A stretch of DNA of 60,912 bases from Thermomucor indicae-seudaticae. Lineage: Eukaryota; Mucoromycota; Mucoromycetes; Mucorales; Lichtheimiaceae. Within the stretch, counting starts at the first letter, position 1, and every line of letters begins with the position of its first letter. A model generated the notes under the pieces. That model was not told the origin of the DNA. It searched no databases and worked only from the letters and a program-made list of their open reading frames with translations. The stretch is from NCBI GenBank assembly GCA_000787465.1, contig JSYX01000166.1:1-60912 (forward strand), given 5' to 3'. Of this stretch, positions 24,446-35,716 are shown piece after piece. A program made the translations under genes and the position numbers.

Positions 24446-25435
24446 ATGACTAATCCGTCTCGACTGACTATACGCACTTGCAAGGATGTGGAAGAAGCTG
24501 TCGAGTATTTTTACCACTGGCCAGTGAAGGAGCAATGGGACCCTGGTGTGGATGGTCTTGATGTGCGGCAGGTCCATTACCCGGCGGACCCGGACGCCTA
24601 CTTTGTGGGAACGCTGCCAGCGGCAGATGATAGCAGCAGCAGCAGCAAGGTGGTTTCGATCGTGGGTGGCGTCCAGCACAGTGATGGAACCGGGTTTATG
24701 GCCATGTATATTGTGGATCCAGAGCACCGCGGGCAAGGGCACGGATTAGCGATTTTTCAGCATGCGCTTCAGCGACTGGGCGATGATTATCCGATTGCAC
24801 TGGATGCGGTTCAAGAGCAAGTGCCTGCTTATCGACGATCTGGGTTTACTGTGACGACCTGGAATTCGCAGCGGTACATGGGTCCTGCGGGTGGGTTAGC
24901 GGAATACCTGCTGTGTTCGAGTGACAATACAGAAGAAGAAGGGTTTGAGGTCAAGACGTTATTATCGGACCTGCCGGAGAGGGCGTTTGTAGACCTGGAC
25001 GAGCGATGCACGGGGATGCGGCGAGACAAGTTTATAAGTCTTTGGGTGAAGTACCACAGCGACGACGAGGGCTCGGCAAGAAGATATGGAGCGGCGCTGG
25101 TGGATAAAGATAGCAAGGAGGTGGTTGGGTTTGGGTGTGCAAGACAGTGTGTGGGAACGGTGCGGGTGGCGCCGCTGTATGCGCCGTCAGCTGCCGGCGC
25201 GCGTCTGCTGCTGAAGGGGATTGCAGCCAGCTGGCTCAAGAACAAGCCGGACACAGTACTTTCGGTCGACGTGGTGCTTGCGAACGAGGATGCAAAAAAA
25301 CTCTTTGACGGCTTGCTGGCCAAGGGCTGGGAAAAGAACTTTGTCCTTTCGCGGATGTGGAAAACGAAGGATGGCCAAGCGCCCGCGTTTGATGCCAAGT
25401 GTATCTACGCCCTCACTGCGCCGGAACTGGGCTAA
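24446..25435 (+). CDS. Two-domain GNAT N-acetyltransferase
   Basis: A single exon encodes 329 residues. The N-terminal GNAT domain has VGGVQHSDGTGFMAMYIVDP (beta-4 and motif A) followed by the acetyl-CoA pyrophosphate loop RGQGHG and IFQHALQRLG. Then comes a motif-B-like AVQEQVPAYRRSGF. This last block (DAVQEQVPAYRRSGFT) is typical of GNATs that carry a second, degenerate acetyltransferase domain of the YitH type. The C-terminal half (from about residue 180, with FVDLDERCTGMRRDKF and GARLLLKGIAASW) fits that second domain. The substrate is unknown. There is no signal peptide or membrane segment, so a cytosolic small-molecule acetyltransferase is likely. Confidence 0.85.
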   Translation: MTNPSRLTIRTCKDVEEAVEYFYHWPVKEQWDPGVDGLDVRQVHYPADPDAYFVGTLPAADDSSSSSKVVSIVGGVQHSDGTGFMAMYIVDPEHRGQGHGLAIFQHALQRLGDDYPIALDAVQEQVPAYRRSGFTVTTWNSQRYMGPAGGLAEYLLCSSDNTEEEGFEVKTLLSDLPERAFVDLDERCTGMRRDKFISLWVKYHSDDEGSARRYGAALVDKDSKEVVGFGCARQCVGTVRVAPLYAPSAAGARLLLKGIAASWLKNKPDTVLSVDVVLANEDAKKLFDGLLAKGWEKNFVLSRMWKTKDGQAPAFDAKCIYALTAPELG

Positions 25436-26490
25436 ACAATGATGATACTTTTTATTTCTGTTTGGATGGGGCCCATGGTCCAGTTCTTTTTACATAGTTT
25501 TGATCGCGAATGTCTAATGTCTTATGTCTTCTTGATGATAAATGGGCTCCAGATTGTCACGAGTACTATTCGCACAGCACGCGTGGATATCTTTTGGACA
25601 CCCATTTCAATTTCTGGTGTGCCTACCCCCGTTTCGCTCTTTAAGGCCGCTTTCAACAGCAGGCTCATGGCTTAATCGATCTCCATTGGATCTACTTCAT
25701 GGAACTTTCAGCTACAGTATAAGTAGTATCTATTTATGCTTTTTCACGAAATGGTTTCTCGCGTTTCTAATTTATTTAAGCCAAAGCTGTTGGCAAGGTA
25801 GCGCCTTATTATCTACGATCCAGTCTAAATTTTGTTTCAAGATAAATCAGTTGTATCGTCCTCGTCAAGTGGAACCATCATGAAGCCGTAATTGTTCACT
25901 TTCTTGCATGCGCTCAAGTGTGTCCGCATTTCCAGACTAGTTCGGTCATTTGAATATACAAGCACGTTTCGTTGATAATATCCTTAGGCAAGAGGGTGCC
26001 CCGTTTTCCTCGATACTGTTTAGTATTTGAACAGTAGAACGAGTAGGAGCGCCGCTATGTACGAGCTGTTTCAGCATATCCTTCTGTTTTACCACTAAAA
26101 GTCCTATACCGCAGCAATTTCGTTGGGCTGAAGAGGCGAATGGACAATGTTCAAAATGAACCTTTGTCACTGTCCAGAGATCTTGCACTTCACTCCCAAC
26201 TGACAACCGCCAGGCAATCATGGACTTCGTTGAAGAGTTCCAGAAGACAACAAGCCCAATGAACTGGGAGGCATGCTGGTCCGCAGGCCGGGAAAAAAGG
26301 ACTGTTTATGACTTATGGAGGAGGGGCTAGCTTAAAATCCATGTACTATAGGGTTTAAAAAGCAATAAAAAACGCACGTTAATGATTTGAACAGTATTAA
26401 AATGCACAATCTTTCGCGTTTTTGCGGGCGTGTCTTCGGAGTTCCTGTTTTTGGTCGCGATCGCGTTTGTTCCTTTCTGTCCCCTTCACC
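25436..26490. other. Intergenic region upstream of MRC1
   Basis: Short frames only. The final ~90 bp before the MRC1 ATG contain TTTCGCG (26412-26418) and the palindrome CGCGATCGCG (26456-26465). Confidence 0.5.
26456..26465. promoter_or_regulatory. CGCGATCGCG palindrome upstream of MRC1
   Basis: It lies 25 bp before the MRC1 ATG, with a TTTCGCG motif 38 bp further upstream. Both are CGCG-core sequences of the kind bound by MBF/E2F-type factors. Role inferred. Confidence 0.35.
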
Positions 26491-28988
26491 ATGACTAGCA
26501 CAGCCATTGACTTGGAGGAAAACCATCAGCTGATGATCACCCAGGCAAACGCTCAGGATACTACACGCAAAAGTGCGCTATCGGATTCAGACGATGACGA
26601 CTTGGATTCTTTACCCGGGTTCGACAACCTAAACCTGCCAGCACGACTGAAACGATTAATGCGGGATGCGGATTTATCGAAAAAGATGGATGAAGAGAGC
26701 AGCAGCAGCGAGGATGACGACGAACGCGCTTTACTACGAACGCCTGCGGCGGCAAAGTCGGCTGCTGTTCAATCCATTCTCGAGTCTGTAGCCCAAGCCA
26801 AGCAGCAACAAAAGAACTTTTTGGAGGGTTTGAGCGACAGTAGTAGTAGTAGTGACGAGGGTGATGATGAAAAGCCAGCCAAAAAGCAGCCGTCAAGCCG
26901 TCGACGTAACAAGAATACCACCACCAAGAAAAAGGATGCGCTGCGTAAAGAGTTGGATGATCTTTTGGCAGATAACAACAGCAGCGAGAGCGAGAGCGAG
27001 GAGGAACAACGTCAGCGGCCAAAGAAACGCGCCATGAGCAAAAAAGCTGAAATGCTCATGCACAAGGAAAACCAGCGTTTGGCGCGAACGCAAGTTCTCA
27101 AGCTGAAACCCAGAGTAAATAAGTTGTCGTATCAGACGGTCCTTGAAAAGATAAAGAAGCAGAAGCCGCAGCAGCAGCCTCCTACTGTGCGGTCGTTGGA
27201 TAACGATAGTGATAAGGAGCTGGAAATCGATGCGAACATGCAGCAGCAACCTACTGTGCCGCCATTGGATGATAGTGACGACGAGCTTGAAATCGTAGGA
27301 GCTCCCAGGAAAGGCATAACGCTTAAGGATCTGGAGATCGCAAGCCCTCCCAGGAGAGGCACGACACTTAAGGATCTCAACAAACAACTACTTGAAAGAG
27401 TGGCACGCGACGCATTAGCTAGACGCAAGGAAAGGGAAGAAAAGGCCAAGGCGCGTGGTGAGTACACGACGGCTGAGGAAATGGCCAAGAAACAGCTGGA
27501 GCGTGAAAAGGAAGCGCAGATGATTGATTGGCAGGTCAAGCAGCACTTTATGAAATCGGTTTTATCACGGAATAACAAAAAGAGTACGGATGCAGTTATG
27601 GTGGAGGAGGAGGAGGAGGAACCCATGGAACTTTCGGGTGAAGAGGAGGAGGAGCTTCCGATGGAAGAAGAGCCTCCGACTGCAGAAGAGAAAGAGCAGG
27701 GCACGGAAGCTCAGAATCACGAGCCAGAAAATGAAGAAGCAGGCTCGACTCGCAAACGAAAGCTGAACGCCATGTTGTTTGATGATGATGACGACGACGA
27801 AGGACAGCGACAGCAGGATGAAAATGTGGATAAAGAGTCTCTGGCAAAGAAAACGAAAGCGGATCAGATCGTGGCAGCATTCATGGTTAGACATGAAAAC
27901 AAGGTATATATATATCTACGACGCTGACTATATAAAGCCACCCAATTTGTTACTGATATGCACCTTTTAGGTGACTGGACCAAAGGAAAAGAGTCAATAC
28001 GTAGACGCAGAAGCCGAGGAATCGGAAGACGAATACTTTGGAGCGGGCGGTCCAGAAGAAAGCGAGGATGAGAATATGGACCAATTTGAACAAGACGGCA
28101 TGTTGGTGGATACAACGGACGAGCATGTGGACGAAGAAGCTTTGCGGGTTGCGCTCCATAACTACCTGGCAGAATCGGATAGGCACATGACGGAAAGAAT
28201 ATTAAAGGATATCATGAGCGGTGGACTGCGTCGTCGACGAGCAGCGCGAGAAAACGGCATTATGCTTGATGATTACGATATTTATGATGACGATGACGAC
28301 AACGATTTGGTCGCTGTACGTCGGGCGGCTGCCGAACGACGGAGAAGGATGCTTGAACAGAACGGAGGAGACGCCTTGGAACAGTTAGCCAAGGATCCCA
28401 AGACAGCCGCGTTTGCCAAAGCGGCACAGCCTATCCATGATGACGACGAGGGACTTGATCTGTCTGGCGGTGAAGAGCGCGTCTCATCTGATGAAGACGA
28501 CGAAGAGGAGCAGCCAATGAGGAGGAGGATGGACATGGACATCCAAAGTGAAGATGAAGAAGAATCGGAAGATGAAGAAGAACGGGTAAGCCCTCTTGAT
28601 CGCTTTACTATGTCATTTGTGTCTAAAGAAGGGGGGAACATTTTCTGCAGGGCCATCGATCTGATAACGAAGAACTAGAGCTTGAGATAGTACAAGCAGA
28701 ACGGCGAGTGCCAAAGAAGACGCCTGCTCTGGGACAACAAGAACGTGAGCGATTAAAGAAGCTACTCAGCAGCTCCACGGGCTTGTTGGGAGGACAAGCC
28801 GAGACGAGTGGTCCGCGTGTTGGATTGACCGCTGGACGGCAAACCAAGGAAAAACAGGTTCGTTCACATGTTACTGTTTACTGTTCTAATTAATTAATTC
28901 GTTAAATTAGGCAAGCACGAAGCCAGTCAAAGAGAGCCAGCAAGCCAAACCACCATCTCGCCTGTTGAGCAGGCTTTCTAAGACCTGA
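26491..28988 (+). CDS. MRC1: Mrc1/Claspin-like replication checkpoint mediator
   Basis: Mrc1 travels with the replication fork and passes stalling signals from Mec1/ATR to the effector kinase. Four exons encode about 770 residues (26491-~27903, ~27971-28584, ~28651-28857, ~28912-28988). The protein is highly acidic and Ser-rich with basic islands. Family blocks include AMSKKAEMLMHKENQRLAR, then LKLKPRV. The MRC1-like domain is QYVDAEAEESEDEYFGAGG followed by EHVDEEALRVALHNYLAE and RHMTERILKDIMSGGLRRRR. S/TQ clusters are few, so phosphorylation sites are not obvious. The start is the ATG at 26491 (CACCATGAC) in preference to an in-frame ATG at 26422 that would add a cysteine-rich lead. CGCG-core motifs upstream suggest S-phase control. 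Confidence 0.87.
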
Positions 28989-29063
28989 TTTTCGTTTCGG
29001 ACTTATATTCATCCAATAAAAATCCATGCGTGTTTGATACCCTCTGTCATTGCACTTTTCGAA

Positions 29064-29602
29064 ATGTGGTAGGCCTGTTTATCTTTATTTTTTCCTAATT
29101 AGCGCATGGAGGGTTAACACGTTACAGGGTCAACGGAAAGGATCACGGGGAGAGCAGCAACAGCTATGTATTTGAGCAGCAGAATGATGTACGGATGGAC
29201 GAACTGGGGTCGAAAATCTCGGCGTTAAAGAATGTACGTAAGCAAGCCGATGGGGGGCAGGGCTTGCATTGCTCACGCGAATTTTTACAGATTACGTTAG
29301 ACATGCATCAGGATGTACTCGAACAAGACCGTGTTTTAGACGAATCGGTAAAGCAGCATCGTTTTTTTCGTTCGCTGAGCCGGGGGACGGGAGATTGGGC
29401 TGACCATCGATAGAACACGGCATTTACTGGACTCGGGCAAACGTTGAGGCACTCGTACGGGCGAATGAACCGAATGATATCCACACGGCATAAGCGGCAG
29501 CTGTTGTTCTATGTGACGATCACGGTGGCGGTGTTTTTCATTCTGTACTGGGTATTTCAGCGGATATCTTCCGGAAGCGACAACGCATCACAAGAGATTT
29601 GA
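29064..29602 (+). CDS. BET1: Bet1-type Qc-SNARE
   Basis: This small tail-anchored SNARE acts in ER-Golgi or intra-Golgi fusion. The SNARE helix reads VRMDELGSKISALKN, spliced to ITLDMHQDVLEQDRVLDES. The glutamine in LEQDR is the expected zero-layer Q. Another splice leads to TLRHSYGRMNRMISTRHKRQ, followed by the C-terminal anchor LLFYVTITVAVFFILYWVF and a short lumenal tail ending ASQEI. Four short exons are needed. The first is the least certain: ATG at 29064 with a GTAGGC donor, spliced to a TTACAG acceptor near 29126, would give MWVNGKDHGESS. Sft1 is the closest alternative. Bet1-like proteins depend on the GET pathway, and GET1 is also in this window. Confidence 0.8.
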
Positions 29603-29636
29603 TATACCCCTTTATTTACAACAATGGTGGATCATC

Positions 29637-29662
29637 ATATATATATATATATATATATATAC
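29637..29662. repeat. AT dinucleotide microsatellite
   Basis: About twelve AT repeats lie between the convergent BET1 and cyclin genes. Confidence 0.9.
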
Positions 29663-29743
29663 AGCAAAAGGAATGTGTGTGTGCAATACATACAAAGAAA
29701 GGGATGCAACAAGGGAAAAAGAGGGTTGTACATATACATACAA

Positions 29744-30638
29744 TCAAGGCATAACATGATCATGTTCTGGTGGGTAATAGGGCTGGAAAAGGAGTGGCGG
29801 TGGTGAATCGGTGGTACAAGAAGAGGACCAGACCAGTTTGGGCTGGCAAAAGTTGATTGGCGTTTGGATTGGAAAGTAGTCCTTGTCCGGGTATACAACT
29901 TGTTGTAGTAGGACTTGTGATGAGTCATAGAACGGAAGACTGTCGACAAGTTGGGTGGTTGGCCATGCGTAGTCAGGAGGGAGGCATGTGTTTTCGACAG
30001 GTTGTTGGCATAGCAGAGGCGGGGAGGCTTCGGCCGCCGCCGCCGCAGCTTCTTCCATCAGCAGAGTCGTGTAAGTCCACTGGTAAGACTTCATGATGGT
30101 GTAGCACTCTGTCGTCCATGCACTGAAAGCCTCTTCGGTTGTGTCCAGTGAATAGTAGATGCGCTGCAAGAATTCCAGTTCCAGACCAGCGAGATCGGAT
30201 GCCGTGAATCGAGTGTAAGCAAGCCACTATTTTAGTTGGGGGGGAGAAATCAGCATACAACTGACATTTCTTTTCCTTCAATTTCCTTACCTGTGGTTGT
30301 ACTGCAGGAACGCAGCCATCTTCTAGGTATTTGTAGGCAAGACGAAGCGCGACAGCAAAGGTGGCCATTTCATCCTCGTCGTCGATGGAGCCAGCGTCAC
30401 AGAAACGGCGCATGTAGTCTAGACTGGTCAAGAGTGAATAACAAGACGCGTCATTGGATGGCGGCGGGGGAGTATTTTACCCGAGATAGATGACAGATGA
30501 TGACATGGGCGTTGTGGCGAGAAAGGTTTTCACGTAATGCAGAAAGTCACTGTGGCGGTGTATATCCCAATGCGTCGTGGCTGAAGCCCAGAGCGAGGAC
30601 ACTACAGCAGTGCAGAGCAAAGGCAGTTCCTCGTCCAT
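29744..30638 (-). CDS. Pho80/PCL-type cyclin
   Basis: Three exons start at 30638 with MDEELPLLCTAVVSSLW. The cyclin box reads FLHYVKTFLATTPMSSSVIY, then LGLDYMRR (across an intron), MATFAVALRLAYKYLEDG, WLAYTRFTASDLAGLELEFL and QRIYYSLDTTEEAF. This is the order of helices in Pcl1/Pcl2/Pho80-like cyclins, where 'LALRLAYKYLED' and 'LE.EFL..I.Y.L' are characteristic. The C-terminal third is low-complexity with poly-Ala and Pro/Tyr-rich sequence. The likely partner is a Pho85-type cyclin-dependent kinase. Which PCL subclass it belongs to cannot be told from the sequence. It is convergent with BET1. Confidence 0.72.
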
Positions 30639-32775
30639 AATGATTGCTGAGAGAGAGAGATAGACCTTTTTCTCTATAGACGCTTATTTATGGCTGTCCA
30701 AGAAGAAAAAGAGTGATAAGGGGAGAGGAAAAGCAAGATGGGTCCCAAAAAAAAAGAAAGGGTGCCTTTTTATCTCTTTTTTTTTTCTCGCATCGTATTT
30801 GATTGACATTTTCATTATTGTTTTTTACACTTGATGCAGAAAGTAAAACCAGATCATTCTGCTGCTCCTTTAAACAACCCTGACGAATTACAACCAAAAC
30901 CATATTCTTCCTGACATGCAAACAGCAACAACAACAAACACTTATTTGCATGCAGGCCTATGTATATATTATTTTGGGGGGAGCATGGGGGGAGGGAGAA
31001 GTAAGACGGAACTTGGAAGGGGGAGCTGGACCGATGCCACTGCATTACGTAACTCGAAATGGTTAGTTCTGTCTTATATGCCAAAAGGATAATACAAAGT
31101 TTGGGTTTCAAAAAAGATGATCCAAGTTTTTTTGTGAGAACCCTGATTTGTGAATTTCTCCGTTTGTTGTTTAACGTGCTGTGCCTCAAGCTCCCCTGCA
31201 ACCGGAAGATCGGGATGTTGGTCAGCGTCAGGAGATTGGATCTTGAATCACATGTTCATGGTGGGTCATAATCAAGGGGAATAACAAAAAACCCCATGAA
31301 TGTGATATGTCACAGTGATAACTAAGCCGGTAAAATGCATCACTTAGGAAGGGGTTGAGTTACTGGGTGCCATTCAGAACACGAAAGCCTGGGTGATTGG
31401 CTGGCTGAAGATGAATCTGCCACAAACATCATCCCCCGTTCCGAGTCTAATCACTGCCCGTGGACGAGAGACCAAATAGGAGCTGATCAAACCTTCTGCT
31501 TGCGCAAACGCCGACCCCTCATTTAGATGATCGCAGAATTTGGAGGTCGGAGTAGCTTAATAACGGGAAGATCGTCCTTACACAGTCGACTAGCGAGATG
31601 GCTTTGGCTTGGGGAAAAAAATCATGAGTCAATAACCAGCTGATGATCGTACGACCCAAGGCCTTGTTTGTGCAAATATCAATGCGGCCCGTGCAAGAGT
31701 CTCTGGAACTGCTTGCGCCGCAACCCCCCCCGGTTACTTTGACCCTAGGATAGAATCGACCGCGTTGAATAAACACGCCATCCTTCGGAAACAACATGTG
31801 CATATTCCAAAACCCTCAGTCCGAACAAGTCCAAGGATATCGGGTTCATTATGGTCAGAAAGAACACCCGTTGGCCATGCTTGCGGTTTTTCTATTCGGA
31901 CCTATCTATGACACATAAAACGTGGGCAGAAAACATACCGTCATCGTGTCACTCTCAGAACCAATCCAACTGATGATCGTCATTATGATTACGCGGCGTC
32001 TTATCTATTATGGATGATCTTTTCAATTCAGTTCGGTTATCGAAGATCCATTGTCTCAGATTATCGTTTGTGGGGCCACTGTGTGAAAGATGGGGTTTAA
32101 CTGACTCAAACCTTTACAGCAATCCTTAAAAAAAGGTCATGTGAACCTAGCGAGAATTGGCTGCGCAGGAAATACGTCAGGAAAGCACGCGTTTTGCCAA
32201 GCATCGATTCAGCGGCCATGAACAAGCATATTGCCTATATAAGAAAAGAATCTTCTCGATTACCAAATATTTGTTACTTTTCGGGTACTCACAAGAAAAG
32301 GGTCCTTCAATTGCAGGACAAATTTCCCGGAAAGGGCAATGCTGTAGCCGATTTCCATAAGAGGCGTTTGCTGGGATCGACAGCTCCAAATTGCATGGCA
32401 ACACGTTTATTGTGACTCAGACGCGGTTGCCGTGTCACAATCACATTGCAAAAGACCGTCCGCGCAGCAAAGAACAACCACGGTGACAGTGTTCGTTTTG
32501 CTAGGCGGCAACATCGCGTGGGATAGCATTAGTATGATGTCGTGTTTGTTCTGTCTAGTGTTGAATGCTCCTTCTTCTTGTGGTGACAGAACCGTGGGGT
32601 GATCTCGGAACAGGTTCCTTGAAAGCATTACACAGCCTGGCTGGCTGCCTGAATATGCTGCGGGACGACAAGACAAGAAGCGCTACGCCTCCAATCCAGT
32701 CCATGGGGTATATAAGATCAGAGCGCATCACATCATACTCTTCTATCACTGTTCATCTTTCTATTATTGTTCATC
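30639..32775. other. Intergenic region, no gene seen
   Basis: 2.1 kb without recognisable coding sequence. Short GA and T runs lie near the cyclin start. TATATAAG at 32709-32716 is a likely TATA box for the BCS1-like gene, about 60 bp before its ATG. Frames such as 31519-31803 (-) show no domain. Confidence 0.45.
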
Positions 32776-35005
32776 ATGGCGAATACATCATCCACTCTGG
32801 TTCCAACGTTCAGCTCGAAACTCGACGCGATCTTTTGGTTTCTCGAGGTCATTACTGAAGAGGCGTTTTGGGAGCGTCTGCTGGGCGCGCGCTTGATCAA
32901 TCTGGCGAAGCGATACTTTGGAAACGACATTGTTTTTCTGAGCACTATTTTTTATGTGTCGTGTATGTAAGAAAGAGGATGCGTCTTGATCTATCGTGTC
33001 TAACGCTTGGCTGGTTCGCAAAAGCCATCCTACGGACTCATTGGCAAACCGTTTTGGAATTTCTGATCGAACGATGGCGCAGCCAGCAAGTCCGGAACTA
33101 CGTGTACGTTGAACTGAATGCATTGGATGTGGCCTTCCCGGCGATCGACTTTTACGTGCGCAGGCAAACCAAGGAGATTCATGACCTGACCAGGGTGGTT
33201 GCAACGTATGACGACTCGGCACCTGTGGAAGACGAGGACAAGGACGAAGCGTCAAGGAAACCTGTGATGGCGTTCTATCCTCGTAAGTTTGTATTGTAGT
33301 GGCTGTTAGTCCCAAGCGCTGACTTGCAATGTGAAAGCCGAGGAAACGACAAGCACAATCGAGTACAAAGGCCATACGTTGTGGGTTACCCGGAAATCGT
33401 CCTTGGATGAGAGCAGCGACTCGGAGCAAATGTTACCGAAAAAGAAGGGACCAAAGGTCCTGGAGATCTCGTATGTTCGCTAGTCTCTCTCTCTGTATGC
33501 CAGCATGTCTTGCTCACTGCTTTTCCGATTAGCATGGAGAGTGATTCGTTGTCTACATTGAAGGGGATTTTGCAAGAATGGGCCGACATGTACAATGAAA
33601 AGAAGACAACTGGCGTAAGCACTTGAATTGTCCCGATCTGTGACTAAATTACTAACCTGAGGCACTGGTAGGTTAACGTGTACAAATACAGCTACGCCTA
33701 TTGTGGGGGCTGGAGTGTTCAAAAGACGTTGGAGCCTCGTTCGATTGATACGGTTACGTTACGCAGTGGGCTTAAAGAAAGAATCCTGCGAGATATGGAG
33801 ACTTTCCGCCGCAGAAAGCTTTGGTACAAGACGCGAGGTATGATTATTTGAAGGGAGACAATTGAAAGAGTGTCAACTTATTCTTTATAACAGGCGTGCC
33901 ATACCGACGAGGATACCTACTTTACGGGCCTCCTGGGACAGGCAAAAGCTCTTTGATCCAAGCCTTGGCGGTAAGCAATAACGAAATTGAATGGCTCAGG
34001 CTTTTTGACTTAATTTGCCGTCATCAGAGCAAGCTGAACATGGATATCGCTATCCTCAGCATCTTGGACGTCCATACTGACTCAGAATTCAACGATCTGC
34101 TTTGCGAGGTGCCGAACAATACGTTTGTGGTGTTGGAGGACTTTGATCACTATTTCAATAGCGATTTGAAGCTGGGAGGCACCCGCGATATCAGTGTGGC
34201 TGGTATTCTGAACGCCTTGGATGGTATTCAGGGACAGTCAGGAACAAGTAAGTAGAGTGTGTTTCTTGCCGTTGCCGTTGCTTATTTACAACTTTTGATG
34301 ATAGTGATATTCATGACGTGCAATGATATTAGCAAGCTCCCACCGGCACTGCTCCGGCCGGGCCGTATGGACCTCAAGCTCAAACTGGACTATGCAGACC
34401 GCGGACAAGTCGAAGACATGTTCTGGCAGTTCTTTGGCCTTGACCCGGACACCCTGGAGCCGATCTCGGACAGCAGCAGAAAGGCGTCTCTGGAGCAACT
34501 GAAGACGCGATTCGGCCAAGCTATTCCGGACCAAAGCATTACGACGGCCGAGTTGGAAAACCTGTTTATTTCTGTGTGGATGGAAGCCGACCCGCAGAAC
34601 CCGGATGAGGGTATCTATGAGAGGCTGTTTGACCGTATCCCAGAGTTCCTTGAGAAGGTCAAGCTCGACCGAGAACAGGCCAGACTGCACGAAGAGCGAG
34701 AGCTTCGAGCGAAGCGAAGAAAGCGACGTGGATCTTCGTCGTCTCAAGAAGAGGATGATACCGAAGACAACGGCTCAACTTGTAGCGATGAAGAAGTGCA
34801 TGAAGACACGGTGCCAGCAGCAAAGGAAGAGCCCGAGACGGTGGAGATCAGAGTGGACAATGCATATACCACCGGCGAGAAAATGATACCTGACGTCGTG
34901 GAGATCAAGAGTGGCGATGATGCCCATCTTAGCTCCAGCGATTCGGAGAAAGGAAGCGAAGACGATGCTCCGTCTATGAGGAAGCTTACCAGCGACAGCA
35001 ATTAA
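32776..35005 (+). CDS. BCS1-like AAA ATPase
   Basis: The start MANTSSTLVPTFSSKLD opens a BCS1-N-type region made of several exons (including RNYVYVELNALDVAFPAIDF and KGILQEWADMYNEKKT). The BCS1 hallmark [20 protein letters not shown] precedes Walker A GPPGTGKSSLIQALA. Walker B is FVVLEDFDHYF. Sensor and arginine regions are IFMTCND and LLRPGRMDLKL. An intron at about 33972-34027 must be removed to join QALA to SKLNMDIAIL. Yeast Bcs1 sits in the mitochondrial inner membrane and translocates the Rieske protein. This protein lacks a clear matrix-targeting start and carries a long acidic tail with a basic RAKRRKRR patch. It is therefore probably one of the fungal Bcs1-related paralogues rather than Bcs1 itself; location unknown. 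Confidence 0.85.
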
Positions 35006-35716
35006 GTATACCAGTAAATCAAGTAACGATATCAAAAGTTCTATGTGCATTTTTTGTTTGTATATACATGACTAGATAGAGAGCACATACCTTTGGCTTT
35101 TTCCGTTTCACTCTCTCCAATAAATTGAATTTATGTTGTTGCCCGTCCATCCACAGCAATCTCAGCAATGTGTTGTCTTCTCTTTGAGATCGCACTATTG
35201 AGAGGGCTCTGTCTTCCCTATCACAGCTAACATACAGACAAATAGGATCGACATACCCTTGACCACAGTCGAAAACCCGCGTTAGATATTAAAGAATAGA
35301 ACGGCAGAGTAACTGCTTATGTCCAATCAGTCCTTTTAAGCGTGGAATAGGATGCCGCGGGTTGGGAGTCGACCCCACTCTCATCTTTCGCGTGGTGACC
35401 CATGCTACTTATAGACCCAAGTTTTTGGTAACCTCAATGCGTGAGAGAACGTCTCCCACCGCAGCTCTGACGTGGCCAGATACAGCTTAAACTTGAGAGA
35501 TCGGACGGGGTCCGCTGCATTCTGCGTTGAGCCGCGCCTTATACGTTGTGCATTGAATGCCTTAACATGCTTGCTCCATTTCCCACGGGGATACACCAGC
35601 TTGTGCCTGTAAATGCCTCAGACGGTGGTGGTAATCCAAGTTCTTTAATCATTCTTTGTCGGGGATTCAGACGAGATTGTTTATTCAATGGTATCATGTG
35701 CAATGGTTGCGAAATA
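35006..35716. other. Intergenic region between convergent genes
   Basis: A minus frame at 35405-35596 (WSKHVKAFNAQRIRRG) is protein-like but isolated. AATAAATTG near 35119 may be a 3' end signal. No gene called. Confidence 0.4.

Noticed and set aside
29637..29662. AT run considered as a transposon or origin feature
   Set aside because: It is a simple dinucleotide microsatellite between two convergent genes.
35356..35385. GGGTTGGGAGTCGACCCC considered as a tRNA B-box/T-arm
   Set aside because: The T-loop consensus GGTTCGAnTCC is not met and no acceptor stem or A box could be found around it.
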